A stretch of DNA of 64,000 bases from Cryobacterium mannosilyticum (GCF_004402705.1 NZ_SOFM01000049.1:85355-149354); one strand, 5' to 3'; numbered from the stretch's first letter, positions 10,900-20,375 are shown. Notes: a model not told the origin generated them from the sequence alone. Numbers and translations: made by a program.

Positions 10900-11706
10900 G
10901 TGCCCGGCATGCGTGAGCGGCTCGGCGTCTGGGCCTGCGCCCTCTCCATCCTCGCCGTCGGTGGCTGGATGATGGTCGGCGCACACACGCCGGAACCGTC
11001 CCCGTTCACCGTCGCTGTCGCAGCGGCGTTACCCGCCGCCGTGATCGTGCCCGGCACCGCACGGCCGGGCGTGGTATCCCCGGCCGCCGAGGGGCTCCAG
11101 CCTGCCGCCGCGGGCAGCGCGCCCGTTTCCCTGGAGACCGGCAACGCCGGTCTCGTCTCACCCGAGTGGGTCCGGGATACCGCCGCGGCGACCCTGATCC
11201 CCGAGCGGGCACTGCTCGGTTACGCCGGCGCAGCCCTCCGCATCGCGGCCGAAGTACCGTCGTGCCGGCTCGGCTGGACCACCCTCGCCGCCCTCGGCTC
11301 AATCGAATCCGGCCATGGCACGAACGCCGGATCCGCGCTCGCCGCCGACGGGGTGGACAGACCCGCAGTCTTCGGCCCGCTCCTCGACGGCGCAAGCTAC
11401 GACGCCGTTGCCGACACCGACGGCGGCACCTGGGACGCCGCCGCCAACGCCGACCGGGCCGTCGGACCGCTGCAATTCATCCCCTCAACCTGGCGGGCGT
11501 GGGGCGCCGACGGCAACGGCGACGAGGTGACGGACCCCCAGCAGATCGACGACGCGGCCCTCGCCGCCGGGCACTACCTCTGCCACTACGGTGACCTGTC
11601 GCAGCCCGTCGACTGGCGCGCGGCCGTCTTCGCCTACAACCACGTCGACTCGTATGTCGACAGTGTCGCGGCAGCCGCGAACGCCTACGCAGCGCAGGCA
11701 GGGTGA
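10900..11706 (+). CDS. lytic murein transglycosylase (MltB/SLT-like), membrane or secreted
   Basis: Cleaves peptidoglycan glycan strands outside the membrane. The N-terminus has a signal-anchor helix (LGVWACALSILAVGGWMM). The domain beyond residue 120 has the catalytic glutamate context LAALGSIESGHGT (Glu136), then GPLQFIPSTWRAWGADGNGD and a C-terminal helix with VFAYNHVDSYV, all typical of actinobacterial SLT_2 transglycosylases. The start is GTG 10900 after GGAAG; ATG 10909 is an alternative. The downstream kinase starts only 13 bases after the stop, suggesting a cell-wall growth operon. Confidence 0.88.
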   Translation: MPGMRERLGVWACALSILAVGGWMMVGAHTPEPSPFTVAVAAALPAAVIVPGTARPGVVSPAAEGLQPAAAGSAPVSLETGNAGLVSPEWVRDTAAATLIPERALLGYAGAALRIAAEVPSCRLGWTTLAALGSIESGHGTNAGSALAADGVDRPAVFGPLLDGASYDAVADTDGGTWDAAANADRAVGPLQFIPSTWRAWGADGNGDEVTDPQQIDDAALAAGHYLCHYGDLSQPVDWRAAVFAYNHVDSYVDSVAAAANAYAAQAG

Positions 11707-11719
11707 GGAGGTGCCCGGC

Positions 11720-13534
11720 ATGGCGTACGGACTGATCTCAGGACGCTTCCGCCTCGGCGAGCTGCTCGGAACCGGCGGCTCGGCCTCCGTGTTCGCGGCC
11801 GTCGACACCGAGAACGAATTCGGACGTCCGGTCGCCCTCAAGATCCTGCACCCGCACCTCTCCAGGGCCGCGTTGAGCAGGGAAGCGTTCTTCGCCGAGG
11901 CCACGGCGGCCGCGGTGCTGAGGCATCCGAACATCGTCGCGGTGCACGGCGTCGGCGTTCACGACCCTGACCGGGAACCGCTGGCCTGGATCGCGCTCGA
12001 CCTCGCGCCGGGGGTGAGCCTGGCCGAATACGTCGAAAAATGGGGAGCGCTGCCCGTCCCCGACGCGCTCACCGTCGCGGCGGGAGTGCTCGCGGCGCTC
12101 GAGGCCGCGCACCTGGCGGGACTCATCCACCGGGACATCTCGCCCGCCAACATCATGATCGACCCTCAACACGACGGCACCCTGACAACGGCCGGCGTAC
12201 TCCTGCTCGACTTCGGGCTCGCGGATGCCGCGGGCCGGCCTGCGCTCGGCGCGGATGTCGTGCGTACCCCCGCATCCGTGCGGGCGGTGCGCGGCGGTCC
12301 CCTGGCCGTGCTCGGAAGCGCCCACTACCTCGCTCCGGAGCAGGCCAGGGGAGAGAACGTCGACGAGCGAGGCGATGTCTATCAGCTCGGCGGCGTGCTG
12401 CACTTCGCCCTGACTGCCAGGCCACCGTTCCTGCGGGAGTCGACCGCGGCCGTGTTGCGCGCCCACCTGGACGCCCCGCCACCCGTGATGTCGGTGCTCC
12501 GGTCCGGCATCCCGCGGGGCGTGGACCGGATCGTCGTGCGGGCCATGCTCAAGGACCCGGCCGCCCGGTTCCAGTCCGCCGCGGAGATGGGAGCGGCTGT
12601 CGCCGAGCAACGCTCGGAGAGCGACGGGCGCGGTGACCGGCAGCGCCTGGGCGACCCGACCCGCACGACAGCATTCTCCACGAACAACACGACCGCCTTC
12701 GCCACCACGGATTCCGTCTCCGGGAACGACCTCACCCGCACCACCGTGCTCGTCCCTCCGGCGGCAGCGCCCGGACCGCCCCAACCGCCCACGACCCTGC
12801 GGCCGACCACGCTGCCGGCCGGGGCGCGTCGAACCGCGGCCCGTGCGCCCGGCGCCCAGGGCAGGGCCGGGCGGTCACGGGCCGGCAGTTTGGTGGCCGG
12901 GCTCATCGTCGCCGGCATCATCGCACTCGCGTGGGCCAACGCGTCCGACGACACCGCGCGATCGTCCGTCGCCGTGACCAGCACCCCGTCGGCAACGGCG
13001 ACCCCGGTGGCAACCACGACCGCTCCGGCCACCCTCGCGCCCCGCGCATCCGTGCGGGTGCCCGAACTCACCTCCATGTCGCTCGCCGAGGCCCGGGCGG
13101 CCCTCGCGGGGTCCGGCCTCGAGGTGGGCCGGCTCGCGACCCAGGAATCGGTGCGCGCCGGCGACACGGTGCTTGGAGTCACTCCGGTACCGGGCTTGCG
13201 GGTGTCGCCCGGGGCGTCCGTCGACCTCGTCGTCGCCTCGGGGTCGAACGCCGTCCCGGAGGTGTCCGGAATGACATCGGGCGAGGCGATCGCAGCCATC
13301 CAGAGCGCGGGCTTCGTGACCCTGACCGAATCGCGCAGCGACGCCGCGAGGGTGCCCGGCACGGTGCTGGGCAGCGCGCCCGGCGCGGGAACCGTGTTGC
13401 GGCTCGGCACCGCCGTCACCGTGACCGTGGCGGCGGCGCCCACGCCGAACCCGGCACCGTCGACCTCCTCCCCGGCCCCGACGAGCGACCCCACGAGTAC
13501 GCCGTCGACACCTCCGGCCAGCCCCGCGCCGTAG
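11720..13534 (+). CDS. PASTA-domain Ser/Thr protein kinase (PknB-like)
   Basis: Transmembrane kinase that senses the cell wall through PASTA repeats. Kinase domain (residues about 10-270): glycine loop GELLGTGGSASVF, VALK (Lys41), HRD at 137-139, DFG at 164-166, HYLAPEQ. In the catalytic loop the usual Lys two residues after the HRD Asp is Ser (HRDISPANIM). A Pro/Thr-rich linker leads to one membrane helix (about residues 390-408), then two PASTA domains (about 447-510 and 511-575) and a Pro/Ser tail. Start chosen at ATG 11720 because GAGGAGG lies 8 bases upstream; GTG 11711 is less well placed. Confidence 0.9.
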   Translation: MAYGLISGRFRLGELLGTGGSASVFAAVDTENEFGRPVALKILHPHLSRAALSREAFFAEATAAAVLRHPNIVAVHGVGVHDPDREPLAWIALDLAPGVSLAEYVEKWGALPVPDALTVAAGVLAALEAAHLAGLIHRDISPANIMIDPQHDGTLTTAGVLLLDFGLADAAGRPALGADVVRTPASVRAVRGGPLAVLGSAHYLAPEQARGENVDERGDVYQLGGVLHFALTARPPFLRESTAAVLRAHLDAPPPVMSVLRSGIPRGVDRIVVRAMLKDPAARFQSAAEMGAAVAEQRSESDGRGDRQRLGDPTRTTAFSTNNTTAFATTDSVSGNDLTRTTVLVPPAAAPGPPQPPTTLRPTTLPAGARRTAARAPGAQGRAGRSRAGSLVAGLIVAGIIALAWANASDDTARSSVAVTSTPSATATPVATTTAPATLAPRASVRVPELTSMSLAEARAALAGSGLEVGRLATQESVRAGDTVLGVTPVPGLRVSPGASVDLVVASGSNAVPEVSGMTSGEAIAAIQSAGFVTLTESRSDAARVPGTVLGSAPGAGTVLRLGTAVTVTVAAAPTPNPAPSTSSPAPTSDPTSTPSTPPASPAP

Positions 13535-13598
13535 GGCTGAAAGCGCCGCCAAGACAACACACGGTGTCCACGTCTCGGTGGCGAAACCGACGCCCAAT

Positions 13599-13630
13599 GT
13601 TCACCCGCGGACCCAACCATGTCATTCGGA
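13599..13630 (+). promoter_or_regulatory. candidate PHO-box-like repeats upstream of pstC
   Basis: GTTCACCCGCG at 13599-13609 matches every position of the PhoP direct-repeat unit known from Streptomyces (G-G/T-TCA-YYY-R-S-G). A second, imperfect unit TGTCATTCGGA lies 21 bases downstream at 13620-13630; the unit between them is poor. This is where phosphate-starvation control of the pst operon would be expected. The match is by eye, and one strong unit alone could be chance. Confidence 0.35.
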
Positions 13631-13682
13631 CGCGATGCCCTAGCTCACGTTCTTCCCGCATCGAGTCTGCCCGAGGACAACC

Positions 13683-14726
13683 ATGTCAATCACGACCCTG
13701 CCTTCACCGCGCCCGGGGATCTCCCCGGACGGCGTGGAGGCACCCGCCGACCAGGACGCCCCGCGGCGATCCCTGGATTCGCGGCCGTCGGTCTCGGACA
13801 CCGTCTTCCGCTCGGTCGCCTTCGGCTCCGGCGCGATCACTGTGGCCATCATGCTCGCCGTCGGGGTCTTCCTCTCGATCCGGGCCTCCGATGCCCTCGG
13901 CGTCGCCGGCCTCTCCTTCCTGACCGAGCAGGAATGGTCGCCGGAGAGCAAAACCTTCGGCATCGCCTCAGTGCTGTTCGGCACGATCACGATCGCGCTG
14001 ATCGCCATGTGCGTGGCGGTGCCGCTCGCCCTCGGCACGGCGCTGCTCATCTCCGAGGTGGCGGTGGGCAGGATGCGCGCCACGCTGGTCACCCTCGTGG
14101 ACCTCATGGCGGCGGTGCCGAGCGTCGTCTTCGGCCTGTGGGGAGTCTTCTTCCTCCAGGCGAACGTCATCCCGGTCGCCACCTGGATCTCGACCTACTT
14201 CGGCTGGATCCCGTTCTTCCGGGTCACGGATGCCACCGGCAACGCCCTCACCGAAGCCAGCGCTTTCACGTCGTCGGCCTTCATCGCCGGCATCGTCGTC
14301 GGCCTCATGGTCGTCCCCACCCAGACCTCGGTGATGAGGGAGGCCTTCTCCCAGGCACCCGTCGGGGAACGGGAGGCTGCGTTCGCCCTGGGGTCGACCC
14401 GCTGGGGGATGATCCGGGCCGTCGTGCTCCCGTTCGGCCGCGGCGGCATCATTGGCGGCACCATGCTCGGCCTCGGCCGCGCACTCGGAGAGACCATCGC
14501 GGTGTACATGATCATCTCGCCGATCTTCACCATCAACTGGGAGGTGCTCAAGACGGGCACGAACTCGGTGTCGGCCCTGATCGCCCTGCGCTACGGCGAG
14601 TCCAGCGCCTTCGGGCTGTCGGCTCTCATGGCCGCCGGGCTCGTGCTCTTCCTGATCACCCTGGTGATCAACTTCTCCGCGTCGTCGATCGTCGCCCGAT
14701 CCCGCTCCGGGGCAGAGAGCAGCTGA
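13683..14726 (+). CDS. pstC: phosphate ABC transporter permease PstC
   Basis: Membrane subunit of the high-affinity phosphate importer. Six hydrophobic helices follow a cytoplasmic N-terminus of about 40 residues. The EAA coupling loop reads EREAAFALGSTRWGMIRAVVLP and is followed by GRALGETIAVYMI, both typical of PstC. 347 residues. The next gene starts one base after the stop. It is the first gene of the atypical pst locus, preceded by a 148-base gap that holds the PHO-box candidate. Confidence 0.94.
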   Translation: MSITTLPSPRPGISPDGVEAPADQDAPRRSLDSRPSVSDTVFRSVAFGSGAITVAIMLAVGVFLSIRASDALGVAGLSFLTEQEWSPESKTFGIASVLFGTITIALIAMCVAVPLALGTALLISEVAVGRMRATLVTLVDLMAAVPSVVFGLWGVFFLQANVIPVATWISTYFGWIPFFRVTDATGNALTEASAFTSSAFIAGIVVGLMVVPTQTSVMREAFSQAPVGEREAAFALGSTRWGMIRAVVLPFGRGGIIGGTMLGLGRALGETIAVYMIISPIFTINWEVLKTGTNSVSALIALRYGESSAFGLSALMAAGLVLFLITLVINFSASSIVARSRSGAESS

Positions 14727-14727
14727 C

Positions 14728-16080
14728 ATGACGCTGACCATGACACCAACGGTCGATGCCGGCGGCCCTGCCACGGACATCCGCCGGGCCGACCCCACCG
14801 GTGGGGAACCGGACCCCCGGGCCTCGGCCCAGACCACCCGGATCCACTCCGTTGAGGGCGTCGAGGTCGGCCCGCGGCGCCGGGTACGCTCGGCACGCCT
14901 CGACGACCGGTTCAATGTGCTGGGCGCGGCCGCCGCCGGAATCGCCGTCGCCGTGCTCCTCTTCGGATGGTTCACCCCGCTCTCCGGCGGGGTCGGCTGG
15001 GTGCTCGTCGCCTTCGTCGCGTTCCTCGGCTTCTACGCCCTGCTGGTGAGCCTCAGCTCGGACTGGCAGGAGGTGAAGGACCGGGTGATGGCGGTCCTGC
15101 TCACGAGCGCCGGGGTCATCCTCTTCGGATCCCTTGTCTTCGTGGTCGCCTTCACGATCACCCGCGGCCAGGAGGCGCTGCCGCACCTCAACTTCTTCAC
15201 CCAGAGCATGGAACTGGCCGGCCCGCTCGACGGCCTGGACCTGGGCGGTATCGCGCACGCCATCCTCGGGACCCTGATGCAGATCACCATGGCACTCATC
15301 GTCACGGTCCCGCTCGGTATCGTCACGGCGCTCTTCCTCAACGAGGTCGGCGGTCCGTTCGCCCGTTTTGTGCGCACCATCTCGGATGCGATGACCGCGC
15401 TGCCCTCGATCGTCGCCGGCCTCTTCGTCTACTCCGCGATCATCGTGCTGATCACCCACCAGCGCTCGGGTTTCGCCGCATCCATGGCGATCACAGTGAT
15501 GATGCTCCCCATCGTTATCCGGGCGTCCGACATCGTGCTCCGGCTGGTTCCCGGCAACCTGCGCGAGGCGGCCTATGCCCTCGGCTCGACCAGGTGGCGC
15601 ACCGTCTGGCACGTGGTGCTGCCGACGGCCCGGCCAGGCCTGGCCACGGCCGTCATCCTCGGCACCGCACGAGGCATCGGGGAGACGAGCCCGGTGCTGC
15701 TCACCTCGGGCGTGACCGCAGTGGTCAACCTCAACCCCTTCGAGGGACCGATGATCTCCCTGCCCCTCCAGGTCTTCGACTTCGTCAAGTCGCCGGAGCC
15801 CACAATGATCGCGCGAGGGTTCGGCGCGGCGGCCGTTCTCCTTCTCCTGGTCCTCGCCCTGTTCTACATCGCGCGGGTGATCGGCGGTCGCGGCCCAGGC
15901 CAGCTCAGTCGCCGCCAGCAGTTGCGGGTCGTCGCCGCGTCGGCACGGGACCACCAGCGCATCACGGTCCGCAGCGCGCGTGGCCGGGCCGCCGGGCCGC
16001 CGGAATCCTCGTCCCCCCTCGCCTCACCGCCAGCCGCCTCATCCCCGAGCGCATCCGCACAGAAGGAGACGTCGTCGTGA
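14728..16080 (+). CDS. pstA: phosphate ABC transporter permease PstA, with extended ends
   Basis: Second permease subunit. Its coupling loop is REAAYALGSTRWRTVWHVVLP, followed by GTARGIGETSPVLLTSGV. At 450 residues it is about 150 longer than the common PstA: an N-terminal cytoplasmic segment of about 60 residues precedes the first helix, and a Ser/Pro/Ala-rich tail of about 50 residues (ending SSPSASAQKETSS) follows the last helix. The stop overlaps the GTG of pstS. Confidence 0.93.
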   Translation: MTLTMTPTVDAGGPATDIRRADPTGGEPDPRASAQTTRIHSVEGVEVGPRRRVRSARLDDRFNVLGAAAAGIAVAVLLFGWFTPLSGGVGWVLVAFVAFLGFYALLVSLSSDWQEVKDRVMAVLLTSAGVILFGSLVFVVAFTITRGQEALPHLNFFTQSMELAGPLDGLDLGGIAHAILGTLMQITMALIVTVPLGIVTALFLNEVGGPFARFVRTISDAMTALPSIVAGLFVYSAIIVLITHQRSGFAASMAITVMMLPIVIRASDIVLRLVPGNLREAAYALGSTRWRTVWHVVLPTARPGLATAVILGTARGIGETSPVLLTSGVTAVVNLNPFEGPMISLPLQVFDFVKSPEPTMIARGFGAAAVLLLLVLALFYIARVIGGRGPGQLSRRQQLRVVAASARDHQRITVRSARGRAAGPPESSSPLASPPAASSPSASAQKETSS

Positions 16081-17705
16081 CGCCGCACAACAAGTGGATT
16101 CCCGCAATCCGCGCCCTCGCAGTCCTGGCCGTGGTCTTCGCAAGCGTGACGAGTACGGTGCCGGCCCAGGCCGCCAGCTACGACCCCATCACCGGCACCG
16201 GATCGACCTGGTCCCAGAATGCGCTCGACCAGTGGCGCAAGAACGTCGCCTCCAACTACGGCATGACCGTCAACTACTCGGGCGTCGGCTCCTCCGCCGG
16301 ACGCCGCGACTTCGCCGCGGGCAGCGTCGACTTCGCCGTGACGGAGATCCCGTTCCAGACCGCCCCCGAGGACGGTTCGGCTCCCGAGACTCCGACCCGC
16401 GGCTACGCGTACATGCCGATCGTCGCGGGCGGGTCCTCCTTCATGTACAACCTCAAGATCGGCGGGGTGCGGGTGTCCAACCTGCGGCTCAGCGGCCCCG
16501 TCATCACGAAGATCTTCACCGGCGTGATCACCAAGTGGAACGACCCGGCCATCCAGGCCGACAACCCGGGCCTCGCGATGCCGGACAAGGGAATCGTGCC
16601 CGTCGTCCGCTCCGACGGTTCCGGTTCGAGCGCGCAGTTCACGCTGTGGATGTCCAAGCAGCATCCCGACCTGTGGAACGCGTTCTGCGCATCCGTCGGC
16701 CGGAAGGTGCCCTGCGGGCTGACCTCGCAGTACCCGACGTTCGGCAACGCCAAGGCGCAGAGCGGCTCCTCCGGCGTGGCGGGTTACGTCAGCCAGGACT
16801 ACGGGGAAGGAGCGATCACCTACGTCGAGTACTCGTACGCCCTCGAGGCCGGTTTCCCGGTCGTCAAGGTGCTCAACGCGGCTGGTTACTACGTGGAACC
16901 GACCGCGAACTCGGTGGCCGTCGCACTGCTCCAGGCACAGATCAAGACGGATGTCCCCGTCACCAGCCCCGACTACCTCACCCAGATCCTCGACGGGGTC
17001 TACAACAACCCCGACCCCCGCACCTACCCCCTGTCGAGCTACTCGTACATGGTGGTGCCGACCCAGGTCGGCGGAGTGTTCACGGCGAAGAAGGGCACAA
17101 CACTCGGGGCCTTCGCCAACTACATGCTCTGCGAGGGACAGCAACAGGCGGCCGACCTCGGCTACTCGCCGCTGCCGATGAACCTCGTGCTGGCCGGCTT
17201 CGACCAGATCAAGCGTGTGCCCGGCGCCGACACCAGCGGGGTCGACATCAACAAGTGCAACAACCCGACATTCAAGCCGGGTGATTCGCCCTCGAACAAC
17301 CAGCTTGCGCTCACGGCTGCCCAGCCGCAGGACTGCGACAAGGTCGGGGCGAACCAGTGCACGACCGGCACGGCAGGCTCCGTCGCCGACACGCCGATCT
17401 CGGGCAGTGGCGCGGGCGGCAGCGCCGACGGAGCGGCTGACGCCGTCGGCGCCGCCGACGCCGCGGCAGCTGCGGGCGCTCCCGTTACCGCCGCGAGCTA
17501 CGACGAAAACGGGGCCCTGATCTCCGGCGGCACGGCCGTCGCCGGCGCGGCCGTCGCCTCACCGTTCACCCTGGCCGACACAGGCTGGAGCGCACAGCAG
17601 TCGATCATGCTCTTCGCGGGGATACTGCTCGTCGCCGCCTCCGTGCTTCCGCCGGTGTTCTGGCGCCGGCTCACACCGCGCGGCGCGAAGGCGGCCACGA
17701 AATGA
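16077..17705 (+). CDS. pstS: phosphate-binding protein PstS with C-terminal LADTG-type surface anchor
   Basis: Extracytoplasmic phosphate receptor, 542 residues. The signal peptide ends near residue 33 (TVPAQA/ASYDP). The PstS fold shows ITGTGSTWSQNALDQW, VNYSGVGSSAGRRDFAAG, VRSDGSGSSAQFT and LCEGQQQAADLGYSPLPMN. Instead of a lipobox it has an Ala/Gly-rich linker and then LADTG (residues 499-503), a hydrophobic helix and a basic tail (FWRRLTPRGAKAATK). That layout is a sortase sorting signal of the LAXTG kind known for class E sortases. Start GTG 16077 overlaps the pstA stop. Confidence 0.93.
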   Translation: MTPHNKWIPAIRALAVLAVVFASVTSTVPAQAASYDPITGTGSTWSQNALDQWRKNVASNYGMTVNYSGVGSSAGRRDFAAGSVDFAVTEIPFQTAPEDGSAPETPTRGYAYMPIVAGGSSFMYNLKIGGVRVSNLRLSGPVITKIFTGVITKWNDPAIQADNPGLAMPDKGIVPVVRSDGSGSSAQFTLWMSKQHPDLWNAFCASVGRKVPCGLTSQYPTFGNAKAQSGSSGVAGYVSQDYGEGAITYVEYSYALEAGFPVVKVLNAAGYYVEPTANSVAVALLQAQIKTDVPVTSPDYLTQILDGVYNNPDPRTYPLSSYSYMVVPTQVGGVFTAKKGTTLGAFANYMLCEGQQQAADLGYSPLPMNLVLAGFDQIKRVPGADTSGVDINKCNNPTFKPGDSPSNNQLALTAAQPQDCDKVGANQCTTGTAGSVADTPISGSGAGGSADGAADAVGAADAAAAAGAPVTAASYDENGALISGGTAVAGAAVASPFTLADTGWSAQQSIMLFAGILLVAASVLPPVFWRRLTPRGAKAATK

Positions 17706-20266
17706 CGCGGCTGACCTTCAACCAGGACTCGCTCTGGACCCGCGCCGGCGCGAGCGGACTCGTCGTCGGCCTGTTCGTGGGCGTCGGCGTCGCCCTGCTC
17801 GGCTCGCTCGCCCCGCAGGCGGCGGTCGCTGACTCCTCAAGCGCGGTCACCGTCACGGCGGCCGCCCAGGACTCCGACGTTGCATCCGCGCCGTTCCCCG
17901 CGCTCTCCGTGACGGTGTCCAAGACCGCAGACCTCACCTCGGAGGGGATCCTAGTCAGCTGGACCGGCGGCAAGAAATCGACCGCGCCGCAGGGATCGGT
18001 GGGGGGTGCGAACTTCCTTCAGATCGCGCAGTGTTGGGGCGACGACCCTCTGCACCCCGGGCACCCTGACCGCACGACGTGCCAGTACGGAGCGTTCGCG
18101 AACGCCGGTCGCGAAGCGGACGTGCACGAGAACACCGAGGAGAATCCGAAGAACATCGCGCAGCAGGACGCGCAGTACACGTCCCCGCGCACTGGTATCT
18201 TCACCGGTCCGTACACGGCAATTCCTTTTCGAGCGGTGTCCGGTGAGATGGTCGCACCCGTCCACGAGAAAGACGGCGTCCTCGTCCACGACACGACCGT
18301 CGACCTGGTCAACAACCAGTTCTTCACCCAATTCACATCCAATGAAATCAAGTGGGCCGGGTCGGACGATTCCGGCGCCGGCTCGGTGAAGTTCGAGGCG
18401 CAGACCTCCATGCAGTCCCCGGGGCTGGGCTGCGGTGCGCCCGTCATCGTGACCGGCCAGCCCACGACCGGCCAGTCGTGCTGGCTCGTCGTCATCCCGC
18501 GCGGAACCGGCGACTCCGGTGTCGGCCAGATCCTCCGGCCCGGCCTTTTCTGGGATGCCTGGCAGCACAACGTGGCGGTGAAGCTCGATTTCAAGCCCGT
18601 CGGCATCCGCTGCGAAATCGGCAGTGCCGAGAGTCGGCTCTCGGGCAGCGAGCTCATCGCCGGTGCGATCTCTTCGTGGCAGCCGAACCTCTGCGGCGGC
18701 AGTGCCGGCTCGGCCTTCGTCCTGGGCACTGGAAACGAAGCCGATGTTCTCGCCGTGGCTGCGAAGACCACTCCTAGCCCGCTCGCGCTGACCTCCCGGC
18801 CCCTCGCGACGACCCAGAGGGATCCGCTGCAGTACGCGCCCGTCGGCATCTCCGGCCTGGCGATCTCCTTCTCGATCGACCGTCGAGTTAAACCTGTCGA
18901 CGGAGTACCGCGGGCTTATCAAGACGCGGAGACCCAGGCTTTCACGACTCTGAAGCTCACACCCCGTCTCGTGGCCAAATTACTCACGGTCTCCTACGTT
19001 TCGGCGCTCCCGCCCGGCGCCGACCTCACGCACATCGGCTACAAGAGTTTTTCGGACCCAGGGCCCAACGCCCGCAACATCTCAGGTGACAAGGACTTCC
19101 TCGAGGCCAACGACAGGGAGTGGGCGTATCAGGACCTCAACAGCATCTCGATCGCCGACGCGCTTGCCCCGTCTGGCCGTTCGGACATCGCAACGCAGCT
19201 CTGGCGCTACGTGATGGCGGATGCCGATGCGGTCGCATTCCTCAACGGAACCCCGGACCCGTGGGGCATGAGAGTCAATCCGTATTACTCCACCAACGCC
19301 GCGATCAACCCCACCGGGATCGGACTCATGCTGCCGCGTGACACCTTCCCGAAGGCCGATCCCGTTGAGAAGGCGGCGACCACCGGCGGCAATGGCGTCG
19401 GGGCCGTGAACCTCGTCACCTGGCGTCCCTTCACCTCCGACTTCGAAAACGGCGCCTATCTCACGTTGCGCGGCGACGGTCAGTTGCTCGGCGGCTGGGA
19501 TTCGACGGCTACCCCGCCGAAGTACCTCAAGACCGCACGCAGCCTCGTCGGCCAGCAGGGTGTGATCGGGCTCACCACGACGGCCTCGGCGGCCCGTTAC
19601 CAGAACGTCACCGCTTCGCTCAGAAACTCCGCCGGCACGTTCGTGGCGCCGAGTTCTGCCTCAATGCTGGCCGCGGCTGCGGCGATGACCCCCACGGCAG
19701 CGCAGGCAAAAGTGCTCGAATTCGACCCGAAGTCGACCGCGGCCCTCGCCGCGACCACCGCCTACCCGTTGACTATGCCGGTCTACGCCGCCCTGAATCC
19801 GCTGCAGACGGATGCCTCGAACCGTGCGAAGTACGCCGCGCTGATTACCTACGGCGTCACTGCCGGCCAGGTCCAGGGCACGTCCCTCGGCCAGTTGCCC
19901 GCAGGATACGCCCCGCTTCCGAAAAGCTGGGTTGACCAGGCGCTCCTGGCCGCCGCGGCGATCAGGGACGGCGTCAGCCCGATCGCGGCGACCGTGCCGA
20001 CGGTTCCCTTGGCCGTCTCGCCGTCGACGCCGACGACGGCGGGCGTCCGAAGCGCTGCCGCGGCGGTCGCCGATGCTGCCGCGACTGCGGTTGCCGACGC
20101 CGCCGACCCCGTTGCCAGCGGTGCTGCCGCCGGGGCGCTCGTCGGGAAGCCCACACCCGCAGACCCGGCCAGCCCGGTGGCAGCGGCTGTTCCGGCCGGA
20201 CTGCTCTCAGGGCTTCTTGCAGCCGGAGCGTTCCCCCTGTTCTCACGAATCAGAAGGAGATTCTGA
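17702..20266 (+). CDS. large membrane-anchored surface protein with PstS-like C-terminal region
   Basis: 854 residues; family not firmly recognised. A signal peptide ends near residue 43 (QAAVA/DSSSA). The long ectodomain contains several cysteines (for example CWGDD, RTTCQYG, GLGCGAP, GQSCWLVVIP, IRCEIG) that could form disulfides. Residues about 690-760 (YPLTMPVYAALNPLQTD onward to AGYAPLPKSWVDQ) parallel the PstS C-terminal segment of the preceding gene. The end is an Ala/Pro linker, one hydrophobic helix and RIRRRF, a simple membrane anchor without a sorting motif. ATG overlaps the pstS stop (ATGA). One TTA codon lies at 18980. Confidence 0.8.
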   Translation: MTRLTFNQDSLWTRAGASGLVVGLFVGVGVALLGSLAPQAAVADSSSAVTVTAAAQDSDVASAPFPALSVTVSKTADLTSEGILVSWTGGKKSTAPQGSVGGANFLQIAQCWGDDPLHPGHPDRTTCQYGAFANAGREADVHENTEENPKNIAQQDAQYTSPRTGIFTGPYTAIPFRAVSGEMVAPVHEKDGVLVHDTTVDLVNNQFFTQFTSNEIKWAGSDDSGAGSVKFEAQTSMQSPGLGCGAPVIVTGQPTTGQSCWLVVIPRGTGDSGVGQILRPGLFWDAWQHNVAVKLDFKPVGIRCEIGSAESRLSGSELIAGAISSWQPNLCGGSAGSAFVLGTGNEADVLAVAAKTTPSPLALTSRPLATTQRDPLQYAPVGISGLAISFSIDRRVKPVDGVPRAYQDAETQAFTTLKLTPRLVAKLLTVSYVSALPPGADLTHIGYKSFSDPGPNARNISGDKDFLEANDREWAYQDLNSISIADALAPSGRSDIATQLWRYVMADADAVAFLNGTPDPWGMRVNPYYSTNAAINPTGIGLMLPRDTFPKADPVEKAATTGGNGVGAVNLVTWRPFTSDFENGAYLTLRGDGQLLGGWDSTATPPKYLKTARSLVGQQGVIGLTTTASAARYQNVTASLRNSAGTFVAPSSASMLAAAAAMTPTAAQAKVLEFDPKSTAALAATTAYPLTMPVYAALNPLQTDASNRAKYAALITYGVTAGQVQGTSLGQLPAGYAPLPKSWVDQALLAAAAIRDGVSPIAATVPTVPLAVSPSTPTTAGVRSAAAAVADAAATAVADAADPVASGAAAGALVGKPTPADPASPVAAAVPAGLLSGLLAAGAFPLFSRIRRRF

Positions 20267-20375
20267 TGCGTCGCAACTTGACGAGCCGGCCTGGGGCTCT
20301 AGCCCAGACCGCTGTCGTCGGGAAATGCGGGCCCGCCCGGGTTCGTTTCGTTTCACCCATCCGAAAGGCTCCACA

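Noticed and set aside
11720..13534. Pseudokinase because of HRDIS
   Set aside because: VALK Lys, HRD Asp and DFG Asp are all present, and HRDxSPxN kinases are otherwise typical, so loss of activity is not supported.
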